The notes beneath the pieces were generated by a model, which was not told where the DNA came from, did no database searches, and saw only the letters and a list, made by a program, of their open reading frames with translations. The translations under genes and the position numbers were made by a program. Positions 51,886 through 61,408 of a DNA stretch of 64,000 nucleotides are shown piece by piece. Source of the DNA: Photobacterium sp. TY1-4 (GTDB lineage: Bacteria > Pseudomonadota > Gammaproteobacteria > Enterobacterales > Vibrionaceae); NCBI RefSeq assembly GCF_025398175.1, contig NZ_CP099735.1:1054001-1118000 (forward strand), read 5' to 3'. The first letter of the stretch is position 1, and every line of letters starts with the position of its first letter.

Positions 51886-53229
51886 CTATGCAGCCGATCC
51901 CAACTCGGCCTGTAAATCGATACCCTGATCCCGCATCGCAGCCAGCTTGTATCTCAGTCCGCGTGTCGTCACACCAAGGGCTTTAGCGGTTTGGGTCCGA
52001 TTGCCGCCGTGTTGTTTTAGGATGTCTATAATGTATTGAAATTCAGCCATTTTCTTGGCTTCCACATGGCCATTTCCGCGGCTATTGACCGACACCAGGG
52101 TCGGGGTGTCAGCGACGGATTCCACCGGCAGCATCAGATCCTGAGCCGTGATAAAATCGCCGTGGCGCATCACCAGCGCCCGCTGGATCACATTCTCCAG
52201 CTCACGAATATTCCCCGGCCAGTGATACCGCGACAGGGCGGTACGGGCATCCTCCGACAGGCGGCACTCGCTATTTTCCTGATACTTGTGCATGAAAAAC
52301 TGGCTCAGCGGCAGAATATCTTCCGAACGTTCGCGCAGCGGCGGCCAGTGCAACGGCAACACATCCAGGCGGTAATACAAATCTTCCCGGAAGGTCCCTT
52401 GCTGGACCGCCTGGCGCAAATCTTTATTGGTTGCGGCAATCACCCGGATATCAAGCTTGATGGCCTTATGACTCCCGATCCGCTCCACTTCGCGCTCCTG
52501 CAACACCCGCAGCAGCTTGGCTTGAAGTGGCGGGGTCATTTCCGCAATTTCATCGAGTAATATGGTCCCGCCGTTGGCTTCTTCGAATTTGCCGGTTTGC
52601 GTTTGGGTCGCACCGGTAAATGCGCCCTTCACATGGCCAAACAACACCGCTTCCAGCATGGATTCCGGTATCGCGGCGCAGTTGACGGCAATAAATGGCT
52701 GATTGCTCCGGGAGGACTGCGCGTGTACGTACCGTGCCAGCACTTCTTTTCCAGTCCCGGACTCTCCGGTGATCAGCACACTGGCATTGGTGCAGGCCGC
52801 ACGATGTGCCAGTTGCAACACCTGCTTGCTGCGCCAGGACTCCACCACGATATTGGCCAGCGGCTGCTCCAGGGCTTCCACCCGGCGCAACAGGCTCAGC
52901 AATTGTTCCGCATCAAACGGCCGCAACAAGTAATCAGTCGCGCCGGCACGCATGGCCTCTGCGGCTAGTAGCCCCTCATCCTGCTCGACAATTGCAATCG
53001 CGACGCCGCTTTGCGCCCGGCTGACTTCCTGATGGCGTTTAATCCATTCCGTCAGGCCCATGTCGCGCAGCGATGAACTGACCAGGGTGATGGCCTCGGT
53101 CGGATTAAACAACGCTGCCCGGCCCGACGTGACATGCGTCACCCGGTAACCGGACTGCTCCAGAACATCAATGACCCGCTGAGCCAGCATCATGTCCGGC
53201 TCAACCAATTGAATGTGTTTACGATACAT
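51886..53229 (-). CDS. lafK: Sigma-54-dependent activator of lateral flagella (LafK-like)
   Basis: A 447-residue enhancer-binding protein. The N-terminal ~120 residues fold like a response receiver, but the phospho-acceptor Asp position is occupied by Ser (about residues 51-53) and the conserved Lys is Arg in LLRPF, so it is a pseudo-receiver not switched by a kinase. The AAA+ domain has Walker A GESGTGK (155-161), the sigma-54 contact loop GAFTGA (202-207) and LLDEIAEM. A Fis-type helix-turn-helix closes the protein (GGNRTQTAKALGVTTRGLR). In Vibrio, LafK turns on lateral flagellar middle genes; position and partners match. Confidence 0.93.
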   Translation of the reverse strand: MYRKHIQLVEPDMMLAQRVIDVLEQSGYRVTHVTSGRAALFNPTEAITLVSSSLRDMGLTEWIKRHQEVSRAQSGVAIAIVEQDEGLLAAEAMRAGATDYLLRPFDAEQLLSLLRRVEALEQPLANIVVESWRSKQVLQLAHRAACTNASVLITGESGTGKEVLARYVHAQSSRSNQPFIAVNCAAIPESMLEAVLFGHVKGAFTGATQTQTGKFEEANGGTILLDEIAEMTPPLQAKLLRVLQEREVERIGSHKAIKLDIRVIAATNKDLRQAVQQGTFREDLYYRLDVLPLHWPPLRERSEDILPLSQFFMHKYQENSECRLSEDARTALSRYHWPGNIRELENVIQRALVMRHGDFITAQDLMLPVESVADTPTLVSVNSRGNGHVEAKKMAEFQYIIDILKQHGGNRTQTAKALGVTTRGLRYKLAAMRDQGIDLQAELGSAA

Positions 53230-53239
53230 ACTTTGAGCC

Positions 53240-54136
53240 TTATGGATTATTCGTACTGCGGCGAACCACGCGGGCCGTGCTGTTTCGGATCACGCGAATA
53301 GTCACCCGGCGGTTTTTCGCCTGGCCTTGTTCGGTCTGGTTATTGGCCACCGGATAACGGTCGCCGTGCGCTCGGGTTTCAATGAGTGCGTGATCGACCC
53401 CGGCCTCTTCCAGAATGCTGGCGACATCATCGGCACGAACCCGGGCAATTTGCAGGTTGGCCAGCGATGAGCCCACATTGTCGGTATGACCGTCGACCAG
53501 CACTTTGCTGACGGTTTGATCCAACCGGATGTATTCCGCCAGCTGGTTCAGCACCAGACGCTGATCGCCGGACACAACCCGCTGCCCGAGCGAAAACGCT
53601 AACTGAACATCACGCGCTTGCTTGTAAGACAGCGCAGGGAGGGATTCACGGCACCGGTTAAATGCCCGGAGAGATGCCTCAAGATTGACACTCGGGACAT
53701 CGACAGACAGGACGCGCGAATGAAACGAGGACGTAAATTGCAATTTGGTCCATCCCCCTTGCGCCACCGACTGGAGGACGTCATTCACATCGTGCTCAAA
53801 CACCACTTGTTTCCGCCCCGTCCATTCACCATGGCTGACAAACTGCGCCTCACCTGGCGATATCCACGGCGAATTGAGCAAAAAAAGCCCGGCTTGGTCA
53901 TATAAGTTTTGCAGTTGACTACTTTCCACTTTTAAGCGAACAGCGTGACTGGGTTCAGCAATAAAAGTCAGACCACCAAAATTTTTTATTTTTTGATTTA
54001 ATGTGCAATAAAAATGGTCGCCTTTATATTCCCATTTTACTAAATCTAAAGGAATGGATACTTCTTGAGCATGAGCCCATTCAATATTGAAGACGAAAAA
54101 AAATACGATTTTGCTTAGACATAACCTTTTCAGCAC
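53240..54136 (-). CDS. motY: Flagellar T-ring protein MotY (lateral)
   Basis: A 298-residue periplasmic protein with a signal peptide (ending AHA near residue 24), an N-terminal MotY domain (about residues 25-170) and a C-terminal OmpA peptidoglycan-binding domain (VLVDGHTDNVGSSLANLQIA near residue 212, then AKNRRVTIRVI). In Vibrio it forms the T-ring that anchors stators around the motor. It is the first gene of the minus-strand flagellar operon, as in the lateral system of V. parahaemolyticus. Confidence 0.92.
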   Translation of the reverse strand: MLKRLCLSKIVFFFVFNIEWAHAQEVSIPLDLVKWEYKGDHFYCTLNQKIKNFGGLTFIAEPSHAVRLKVESSQLQNLYDQAGLFLLNSPWISPGEAQFVSHGEWTGRKQVVFEHDVNDVLQSVAQGGWTKLQFTSSFHSRVLSVDVPSVNLEASLRAFNRCRESLPALSYKQARDVQLAFSLGQRVVSGDQRLVLNQLAEYIRLDQTVSKVLVDGHTDNVGSSLANLQIARVRADDVASILEEAGVDHALIETRAHGDRYPVANNQTEQGQAKNRRVTIRVIRNSTARVVRRSTNNP

Positions 54137-54612
54137 GAGTATTTCCTACCTACCAACTACGTTCATAAACTTATATATCTATATATTAACGATCATATAA
54201 TTTGGGATAACTATAGAACCATTTACATAAGACGAACTTTATTTACATTCATGAAACAAGCATATATTTGACACAGCCCTGACAAAAAAATGTCACTCGA
54301 ACAAAAAACATGCCTCGTGAGCATAAAATGACATAGTACTTATTTTTCAATGATTTATTAGTATATAGTTTTAATCTAAGTTAAAACTCTGGCTATATTA
54401 ATATATTTATTATTGATTTGTTTTTCAGAAAGATTGGAATGTTCATTAAAATACAACATGTGAACTAACATCACATTATTGGAAAAATATACTCAATAGT
54501 TATATTTTTATCAGGGTAGACTACGGCTGCTAAACCAATAGTAATACTTATTTAAATATGCGAAATATGGAACAAGTTTCCTACATTCACCAGAACATCC
54601 AAAGAATTAACC
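54137..54612. promoter_or_regulatory. AT-rich divergent promoter region of the lateral flagellar cluster
   Basis: This 476-bp gap between motY and fliM is far more AT-rich than the flagellar genes on either side. It must hold both operon promoters. A TGGAACAAGTTTCCT at about 54568 is a weak sigma-54-like match (the downstream GC is not right), 40-odd bases before fliM. No open frame is credible. The composition is of the kind bound by H-NS. Confidence 0.5.
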
Positions 54613-55431
54613 ATGATGGAAAAAGATGCTTCCCGAGCCTATCCTGTTTTGGATGTTGAGCTTTTAGGTAAACCTATTCATAAAATTCGTGATGACTTGA
54701 CTCGACTGCTCAGCCAGAGTGTTCCGGATATCACACTCCATATTCAGCACTGGGCGAGAGTCAGTGATCTTGCTCTGGAATTTAAAAACATCAGTACGGT
54801 GCGCTGTTGTGAAACAGCACCCGACTATTATTCGTCAAATTTCTGTCACCAACAGCAGGGCTTGCTGCGTCTTTCGATGACCAATCACCTGCTGATGGCG
54901 TTGTCTGATCGTTTTTACGGTGCTGATATCGCCCGTAAGGCTGAAGGCATACTGTCGCTTTCAAGCAGCGATAAAAGACTCCAGCAGCGGATCGGGCATC
55001 TGTTTGCCAAGGTCATTGCGCCGGAAGAGATGTGGGCCAAGACCGAATCACAATTGGCCCCGGGGGCCGGCTTGCAAGCGCAGTACACGGTCACATTCGG
55101 CGACCATCAGGGCGAACTCTGGCTGGAACTGGACGCAACCCTGATCCAAACCCTGCTCAAGGAGTTAGCTCTGACCCCGACGCAACCGATCAAGCCCAGG
55201 TTCGACGCGGCGCTGACCCAGACCCCGGTCCACCTGACCGCCGTCCTGAGCCGAAAAACCATGCCGCTCGATCAGGTTCTGGGCCTCAAGCCGGACGATA
55301 TCCTGCCAATTGAACTCCTCAACCAGGTCCCCGTCACCATCGGTCACGAACATTTATTTAACGGACGTATCGCTGAACAAAACGGCCAGCTCGTTCTCAT
55401 ATTGCAAGACTCAAAGGAACAACAGCGATGA
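54613..55431 (+). CDS. fliM: Flagellar switch protein FliM (lateral, short form)
   Basis: A 272-residue protein in the fliM position; its C-terminal ~70 residues (LTAVLSRKTMPLDQVLGLKPDDILPIEL, quoted in part as MPLDQVLGLKPDDILP) are the SpoA domain that pairs with FliN. The middle domain is recognisable but divergent. It is much shorter than the usual ~330-350 residues and lacks the N-terminal EIDALL-type peptide that binds phosphorylated CheY. It starts the plus-strand operon fliMNPQR-flhBA and overlaps fliN by ATGA. Confidence 0.88.
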   Translation: MMEKDASRAYPVLDVELLGKPIHKIRDDLTRLLSQSVPDITLHIQHWARVSDLALEFKNISTVRCCETAPDYYSSNFCHQQQGLLRLSMTNHLLMALSDRFYGADIARKAEGILSLSSSDKRLQQRIGHLFAKVIAPEEMWAKTESQLAPGAGLQAQYTVTFGDHQGELWLELDATLIQTLLKELALTPTQPIKPRFDAALTQTPVHLTAVLSRKTMPLDQVLGLKPDDILPIELLNQVPVTIGHEHLFNGRIAEQNGQLVLILQDSKEQQR

Positions 55432-55796
55432 GCGAACACACTTCATTCAACCCAGACGATCTAAATTTTGATGAATTACAACTGGACCAGTTTGAACCTG
55501 AGCTGGAAGCGAAGCCGGTTGCTGAGCCTGAGATGCCATCCCGTGATTTGAATTTCTTCAAACGCATTCCGGTCACCGTCACCCTGGAAGTCGCCAGTAC
55601 CGAAATTTCCCTCGGTGATCTGATGCAAGCCGGGGAAGGCTGTGTGATTGAGCTCGACAAACTCAACGGTGAGCCGCTGGATGTCAAAGTCAACGGTTCA
55701 CTGATGGGCCATGCGGAAGTGGTGGTCGTCAACGATAAATACGGCCTTCGTCTGGTCGACGTGGTGGATTCCCCGTTTCATTCTGTAGGCAGCTGA
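55428..55796 (+). CDS. fliN: Flagellar switch protein FliN (lateral)
   Basis: A 122-residue C-ring protein. After a short acidic N-terminus there is a SpoA domain: IPVTVTLEVASTEISLGDL, then LDKLNGEPLDVKVNGSLMGH and EVVVVNDKYGLRLVDVV. FliN forms rings with FliM and docks FliH. Overlaps fliM by four bases. Confidence 0.95.
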   Translation: MSEHTSFNPDDLNFDELQLDQFEPELEAKPVAEPEMPSRDLNFFKRIPVTVTLEVASTEISLGDLMQAGEGCVIELDKLNGEPLDVKVNGSLMGHAEVVVVNDKYGLRLVDVVDSPFHSVGS

Positions 55797-55805
55797 CCCG
55801 TTACC

Positions 55806-56564
55806 ATGTCGAAATCTTCTTGCTTCACGGGGCGCGTCTGGGCGTGCCTCGGGTTGCTGGCACTTCTGGTCAGCTTTCCCACCGCCGCGGACAGCGGTCT
55901 GTCCTTTCTCACCGTCACTGATGGCCAATCCGAGCAGGAATACAGCGTCAAGCTGCAAATCCTGATCCTCATGACCGCGCTTAGCTTTCTGCCGGCGTTT
56001 TTGCTCATGGCCACCAGTTTTACCCGGATCATTATTGTGCTGGCAATTTTGCGCCAGGCGCTGGGTCTGCAACAAAGCCCGCCGAACCGGGTGATGGTCG
56101 GGATTGCGCTGTCCCTGACCATTCTGATCATGCGCCCGGTCTGGACCGACGTTTATGAAAACGCGTTTGTACCTTACGACGAAGGACAGATCACCCTGAT
56201 GCAGGCGTTCAGCGTCGCGGAAAAACCCGTGCGCAATTTCATGTTGCGTCAGACCCATCAAAGCTCCCTGGAGCAAATGCTGCTGATCGCCAATGAACCG
56301 TTGGAGCAGCGCGTCGAAGACATCTCTTTCGCGGTGATCCTGCCTGCCTTTGTGATCAGCGAGCTGAAAACGGCCTTTCAGATCGGGTTTATGCTGTTCA
56401 TCCCGTTTCTGATCATCGACCTGGTCGTCGCCAGCGTCTTGATGGCGATGGGGATGATGATGCTGTCGCCGCTCATCATTTCGCTGCCGTTCAAACTGAT
56501 CGTCTTTGTGCTGGTCGATGGCTGGGCGATGACCGTCGGTACCCTCTCTGCCAGCTTCGGATAG
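55806..56564 (+). CDS. fliP: Flagellar export gate protein FliP (lateral)
   Basis: A 252-residue membrane protein with a cleavable signal peptide followed by four membrane segments. The family signature [20 protein letters not shown] and [17 protein letters not shown] is clear. FliP forms the helical FliPQR gate. It follows fliN directly; no fliO gene lies between them. Confidence 0.95.
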   Translation: MSKSSCFTGRVWACLGLLALLVSFPTAADSGLSFLTVTDGQSEQEYSVKLQILILMTALSFLPAFLLMATSFTRIIIVLAILRQALGLQQSPPNRVMVGIALSLTILIMRPVWTDVYENAFVPYDEGQITLMQAFSVAEKPVRNFMLRQTHQSSLEQMLLIANEPLEQRVEDISFAVILPAFVISELKTAFQIGFMLFIPFLIIDLVVASVLMAMGMMMLSPLIISLPFKLIVFVLVDGWAMTVGTLSASFG

Positions 56565-56579
56565 CCAGGAGGCGCTGCC

Positions 56580-56849
56580 ATGACCCCGGAACTTGTCGTC
56601 ACCCTGTTCTCCGATGCCGTCTGGATCATTATCAACCTGGTGATGGTGCTGGTGATCCCGGGCCTGCTGGTCGGCCTGGTGATTGCCGTCTTTCAGGCTG
56701 CAACCCAAATTAACGAACAGACCTTAAGTTTTCTGCCGCGCCTGCTGGTGACCCTGCTGATGGTCATTTTCGCCGGACACTGGATGCTGCGTCGACTGAT
56801 GGATCTGTTTGATTACCTGTTTCACAATATCCCGGGAATGATCGGCTGA
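56580..56849 (+). CDS. fliQ: Flagellar export gate protein FliQ (lateral)
   Basis: An 89-residue protein of two membrane helices with the typical GLVIAVFQAATQINEQTLSF segment. Part of the FliP5-Q4-R1 export gate. Its stop shares a base with the fliR start. Confidence 0.95.
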   Translation: MTPELVVTLFSDAVWIIINLVMVLVIPGLLVGLVIAVFQAATQINEQTLSFLPRLLVTLLMVIFAGHWMLRRLMDLFDYLFHNIPGMIG

Positions 56850-57625
56850 TGATGGTCACCTTTGCTGAAATTTCAGCCTGGCTCGGCCAATTCTGGTGGC
56901 CCTTCTTTCGCCTCGGCGCGGCAATGCTGGCCATGCCGTTTTTCGGCGACGCCATCATCCCGGTTTGGGTTCGTGCCCTGCTGGCGCTGTCACTCACCGT
57001 GATCACCGCCCCGCTGATGCCGGCCATGCCCGCCATCGATTTGCTGTCGTTCAAAGCCATTTTCCTGGCCCTGGAGCAAGCGGTCTGGGGCGTGCTGTTC
57101 GGCCTGATCCTCCACCTGCTGTTTACCGTCCTGACCACACTCGGGCAAATCATCTCGATGCAGATGGGCCTCGGGATGGCGGTGATGAACGATCCGGTCA
57201 ACGGCTTGTCGGTGGCCATCCTGGCGCGGATGTTTCTGATTTTTTCCACCTTACTGTTCCTGGCGCTCGACGGCCATTTAGTGGTGATTGATATTCTGAT
57301 CCAGAGCTTCACGATCTGGCCGGTCGGCTCCGGCTTAGCCGGTCCCTCGGTTCAAGGCGTGGTGAATCTGTTTGGCTGGATGTTCGCCTCCGCGCTGGCA
57401 CTGGCGCTGCCCGCAATCGTCTCCATGCTGCTGGCCAACATCAGCTTCGGGGTGATGAATCGGGCCGCGCCCAGCCTCAATGTCTACGCCCTGGGTTTTC
57501 CGATGACCATGTTACTCGGTCTGTTCAGTGTCCTGTTATCCATCAGCGGCATTCCGAGCCGCTATACCGAACTGGTCCACACCGGGCTGGACCAACTCCG
57601 CCTCTTCACCTTGGGGGGATTATGA
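56849..57625 (+). CDS. fliR: Flagellar export gate protein FliR (lateral)
   Basis: A 258-residue membrane protein with about six hydrophobic segments. Signature stretches include ISMQMGLGMAVMNDP and NISFGVMNRAAPSLNVYALGF. It completes the export gate with FliP and FliQ. Its 3' end overlaps flhB by ATGA. Confidence 0.95.
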   Translation: MMVTFAEISAWLGQFWWPFFRLGAAMLAMPFFGDAIIPVWVRALLALSLTVITAPLMPAMPAIDLLSFKAIFLALEQAVWGVLFGLILHLLFTVLTTLGQIISMQMGLGMAVMNDPVNGLSVAILARMFLIFSTLLFLALDGHLVVIDILIQSFTIWPVGSGLAGPSVQGVVNLFGWMFASALALALPAIVSMLLANISFGVMNRAAPSLNVYALGFPMTMLLGLFSVLLSISGIPSRYTELVHTGLDQLRLFTLGGL

Positions 57626-58749
57626 GTAACAACTCTGCGCAGGATAAAACCGAAAATGCCACACCCCAGAAAATCCGCAAAGCCCGGCTCGAAGGGCAAA
57701 TTCCCCGAGCCAAAGAATTCACCACTGCGGTGATTTTTCTGTTGGTGACCGTGTATTTCTCATTCCAGTTGGACACGATCTGGCAGCATATGCAGGGCGT
57801 GTTCCGCTTCAACCTGGAGCTAACTCGCGCCGACCTGGACAACCCGTGGCAAGGCATTGAGCATCTGGGCAACAGCCTGGGGATGTTGATTGATCTGCTC
57901 TTTCCGCTATTTGCCGTGATTCTCATTACAACGCTCGGCAGCAGCCTGGTGCTCGGCGGCTGGCTGTTTCATCCGGCCAGCGTGATGCCCAAACTGAGTA
58001 AACTCAACCCACTGGCGGGGATCAAGCGGATGTTTTCGACCCGCTCGCTGGTCGAGCTGTTGAAATCATCGCTCAAGGTCAGCGTGATCTTCGCCCTGCT
58101 GTATGTCTATCTCGACAGCCACCTGGCCCACCTGCTGGCGATGCAGCAGCTCCCCCTGGAGCAAGGGGTAGCGCTGATCATGGAAATTTTGTTCGACGGC
58201 GTGCTGTTGATGGGGGTTGCCCTGTTGCTGTTCGGCCTGATCGATGTGCCGTACCAGCGCTGGGAGCATCTCAAACAGTTGAAAATGACCAAACAGGAAA
58301 TCAAAGAAGAATACAAAAACAGCGAAGGCAGCCCGGAAGTGAAGCAGCGGATCCGTCAGATCCAGCAACAGTTTGCCCGACGGAAAATCGAAAAAAACGT
58401 CCCTCAGGCCGATGTGGTGATCACCAACCCGACCCACTATGCCGTCGCGATTAAATACGACCCGTCACTGTCGGATGCGCCGTTTGTGGTCGCCAAAGGT
58501 GTCGATGAAACCGCCCAGCACATTCAGCGTCTGGCCCGTGAGCACAATGTCGAGGTGCTCAGCTCGCCGCCGCTGACCCGGGCGATTTATCACACCACCC
58601 AGCTGGAGCAGGCGATCCCGAGCCAGCTTTACATTGCGGTAGCCCATATTCTCACCTACGTGCTCCAGCTCAAGGCGTTTCGCAGCGGGCAAGGTGAGAC
58701 ACCGCAACCGCTGCCGGTCTTTAGCATACCCAAGCATTTACAACACTGA
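57622..58749 (+). CDS. flhB: Flagellar export switch protein FlhB (lateral)
   Basis: A 375-residue protein with four membrane helices and a cytoplasmic autocleavage domain. The NPTH site lies at residues 269-272 in ITNPTHYAVAIKYD; self-cleavage there switches substrate specificity from rod/hook to filament proteins. Typical N-terminus: DKTENATPQKIRKARLEGQI. Full length. Confidence 0.96.
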   Translation: MSNNSAQDKTENATPQKIRKARLEGQIPRAKEFTTAVIFLLVTVYFSFQLDTIWQHMQGVFRFNLELTRADLDNPWQGIEHLGNSLGMLIDLLFPLFAVILITTLGSSLVLGGWLFHPASVMPKLSKLNPLAGIKRMFSTRSLVELLKSSLKVSVIFALLYVYLDSHLAHLLAMQQLPLEQGVALIMEILFDGVLLMGVALLLFGLIDVPYQRWEHLKQLKMTKQEIKEEYKNSEGSPEVKQRIRQIQQQFARRKIEKNVPQADVVITNPTHYAVAIKYDPSLSDAPFVVAKGVDETAQHIQRLAREHNVEVLSSPPLTRAIYHTTQLEQAIPSQLYIAVAHILTYVLQLKAFRSGQGETPQPLPVFSIPKHLQH

Positions 58750-58818
58750 TGAACCCCACGGTTCATCACCCGAATTTATTATGAATCTGAGTACTTACCA
58801 CCGTATGAAGGACAGTCA

Positions 58819-60912
58819 ATGCAAAACTGGCTAACCACGCTTAAACATTCCAACAAAGGGTACATCGGGATCCCGTTTGTCCTGTTGATGATTCTGGCCA
58901 TGGTCATTCTGCCGTTGCCGCCCATTCTGCTGGATGCCCTGTTTACCTTCAACATTGTCCTGGCGGTGCTGGTGCTGCTGGTCAGTACCACGGCCAAACG
59001 GCCGCTGGACTTTTCGGTCTTCCCGACCATTCTACTGGTCGCGACCCTGCTGCGCCTGACGCTGAACGTCGCCTCCACCCGGGTGGTGCTGCTCGAAGGT
59101 CACAATGGCGGGGCGGCTGCCGGTAAGGTGATTCAGTCCTTCGGTGAAGTGGTGATCGGCGGCAACTACGTCGTCGGTATGGTGATTTTCGTGATCCTGA
59201 TGATCATCAACTTTGTGGTGATCACCAAAGGGGGCGAGCGGATTTCCGAAGTGGCCGCCCGTTTCACCCTTGATGCCCTGCCCGGCAAACAGATGGCTAT
59301 TGATGCCGATCTCAACGCCGGTCTGATCGATCAGGATCGCGCCAAGCAGCGCCGCCGGGACGTGGCCAATGAAGCAGACTTCTACGGCTCGATGGACGGT
59401 GCGTCCAAGTTTGTCCGGGGTGACGCCGTCGCCGGTTTACTGATCCTGTTTATCAACATCATCGGCGGGATCAGCATCGGGGTATTCGAACACGGCCTGG
59501 CCGCAGCGGACGCATTCAAAACCTACGCCCTGCTCACCATTGGTGATGGTCTGGTGGCCCAGATCCCATCCCTGTTGCTGGCCACTTCAGCCGCAATCAT
59601 CGTCACCCGGATCAACGACAGCGATGACGACATGGCGCAGGCCATGCACAACCAGCTGCTGGCTTCGCCGACCACGCTATTTACCGTCGCAACCGTGATG
59701 CTGGTGATCGGCCTGGTTCCGGGGATGCCGCACCTGGCCTTTTTCACCTTCGCCGCCGTGGTCGCCTTCGCCGCCTGGCGACAGCTCAAAGCCCCTGTTG
59801 CTGATACCCAACTGGAAGAGGTTCAGGCGCTGAGCAACGCCATGCAGCGGGAAGGTGAGCAGTCGCTGACCTGGGATGACATTCCCCATGTCCACAGCCT
59901 GTCGCTGGCGCTGGGTTTTCGCCTGGTCCATCTGGTCAACCCGGAGCAAGGCGCGCCCCTGTCCCAGCGGATCCGCGGGGTACGGAAAAACCTGTCCGAG
60001 CAGGTCGGGTATCTGCTGCCGGAAGTGAGTATTCGCGACAACCTGAGCCTGAAGCCGAACCAGTACACCCTCTCGCTGAACGGGGAAGTGATTGAGCAAG
60101 GATTCATTGAGCCGGATCGCCTGATGGCCATTGCCGTGGGTGAAACCTACGGGGAAGTCGACGGGATCCTGGGCCACGATCCGGCGTATCAGTTGCCGGC
60201 CGTCTGGATCCAGCACCACGATAAAGCCAAGGCGCTGAACATGGGCTACCAGGTGGTCGATGATGCCACGGTGATCGCGACGCACCTCAGCAAAGTGATG
60301 AAAACCCACCTGTCTGAGCTGTTCAACCACGACGATGTCGAGCAACTGAACCAACGACTGGCCCGCCAGGCGCCCAAGCTGGCCGAAGCCCTGAGCGGGA
60401 TGCTCAATGCCAGCCAGCAACTGAAAGTCTATCGCCAGTTATTGCTCGATCAGGTACCGCTCAAGGATATCCGGACCATTGCCAACACCATGCTGGAGAG
60501 TGCGGAAAACAGCAAAGATCCGATCCTGCTGGCGGCAGATGTCCGATGCAGCCTGCGGCGGACGCTGGTGAATTTAATCAACGGTGAACGTCAGGAACTG
60601 AGCGTCTACGCACTGTCAGATTCGTTGGAGCAGATCCTGCTGAGCTCGCTGCAACAGGCACAGGCGGCCGGACCGGTGATGCTCGACAGTTTCCCGGTGG
60701 AGCCGAATATTCTGGGCCAGTTCCAGCAGAACCTGCCGCTGATCCGCCAGCAACTCAAACAACAGGGACTCCCCCCGGTGCTGTTGGTGATGCCGCAGCT
60801 CCGTCCGCTACTGTCGCGCTACGCCCGCACCTTTGCCCAAGGACTGGCCGTACTGTCTTACAATGAAATCCCGGAAAACAAGCCCATCAATGTCATTGGC
60901 AATTTGGGTTAA
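58819..60912 (+). CDS. flhA: Flagellar export gate protein FlhA (lateral)
   Basis: A 697-residue protein with about eight membrane helices in the first half. The FHIPEP-type signature is clear (RLTLNVASTRVVLL, then VVITKGGERISEVAARF and DADLNAGLIDQ). The large cytoplasmic domain forms the nonameric docking ring for export substrates. Last gene of the plus-strand operon; 69 bases separate it from flhB. Confidence 0.96.
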   Translation: MQNWLTTLKHSNKGYIGIPFVLLMILAMVILPLPPILLDALFTFNIVLAVLVLLVSTTAKRPLDFSVFPTILLVATLLRLTLNVASTRVVLLEGHNGGAAAGKVIQSFGEVVIGGNYVVGMVIFVILMIINFVVITKGGERISEVAARFTLDALPGKQMAIDADLNAGLIDQDRAKQRRRDVANEADFYGSMDGASKFVRGDAVAGLLILFINIIGGISIGVFEHGLAAADAFKTYALLTIGDGLVAQIPSLLLATSAAIIVTRINDSDDDMAQAMHNQLLASPTTLFTVATVMLVIGLVPGMPHLAFFTFAAVVAFAAWRQLKAPVADTQLEEVQALSNAMQREGEQSLTWDDIPHVHSLSLALGFRLVHLVNPEQGAPLSQRIRGVRKNLSEQVGYLLPEVSIRDNLSLKPNQYTLSLNGEVIEQGFIEPDRLMAIAVGETYGEVDGILGHDPAYQLPAVWIQHHDKAKALNMGYQVVDDATVIATHLSKVMKTHLSELFNHDDVEQLNQRLARQAPKLAEALSGMLNASQQLKVYRQLLLDQVPLKDIRTIANTMLESAENSKDPILLAADVRCSLRRTLVNLINGERQELSVYALSDSLEQILLSSLQQAQAAGPVMLDSFPVEPNILGQFQQNLPLIRQQLKQQGLPPVLLVMPQLRPLLSRYARTFAQGLAVLSYNEIPENKPINVIGNLG

Positions 60913-61328
60913 GCTGCCATTCCGGCTTTCTGGCGCCAGGCTCATCATGGGCCTGGCACCGGATTCACTGACGTGTGCAAGTACACCGCACCTGATGCTC
61001 CTTCCACGCTCCAATATCTGCCTCAACCTCCGCCTCACTATCCGCCCCAGCCCCGATTCAACATCCGTTTCACCATGCCGTCCCATGAAACATCTCAGAA
61101 CCAGAAACCAGAAACCAGAAACCAGAAACCAGAAATATGAATATATACTCACATAAGGCGTACGTAAAAAAAGCCATCATGAACGCGAAATGAAAGTGGA
61201 AAAATCCGCAAATCAGAGCCACTCCACAGCAAAAAACAAAGGTCCGATCAGTCAACACCTATCCAAAAAAGCGTCATTTAAAAGCTATACTTCTGAATAA
61301 TCAATAAGTTATAAAAATGAATATTTAG
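60913..61328. other. Spacer between flhA and the first flagellin gene
   Basis: This stretch contains the heptamer tandem repeat (61101-61135), listed separately, and AT-rich sequence leading to the flagellin promoter. No gene is recognised. Confidence 0.5.
61101..61135. repeat. Tandem heptamer repeat CCAGAAA x5
   Basis: Five exact head-to-tail copies of CCAGAAA, preceded by a partial copy (CTCAGAA). It lies between flhA and the first flagellin gene, about 190 bases upstream of the shared promoter-like element. Such repeats change copy number by slippage. Confidence 0.95.
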
Positions 61329-61357
61329 TTAATCTTTTGCATGTCATGACCGCCTAT
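61329..61357 (+). promoter_or_regulatory. Flagellin 1 promoter-like element
   Basis: TTAA, 17 bases, then CCGCCTAT. The same pattern with the same spacing precedes flagellins 2 and 3. It resembles sigma-28 (FliA-type) flagellar promoters (TAAA and GCCGATAA boxes) and is probably read by the lateral sigma-28. Confidence 0.65.
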
Positions 61358-61408
61358 TTATAACGAACAGAAAATCCTCTGAAAGATAAACAACGTAGGA
61401 GAACACCC

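Noticed and set aside
54568..54582. Sigma-54 promoter before fliM
   Set aside because: TGGAAC is present, but the downstream element reads TTTCC rather than TTGC, so I mention it only as a weak match.
55698..56708. 336-codon minus-strand frame
   Set aside because: It is antisense to fliN, fliP and fliQ and is low-complexity (His/Gln/Asp-rich).
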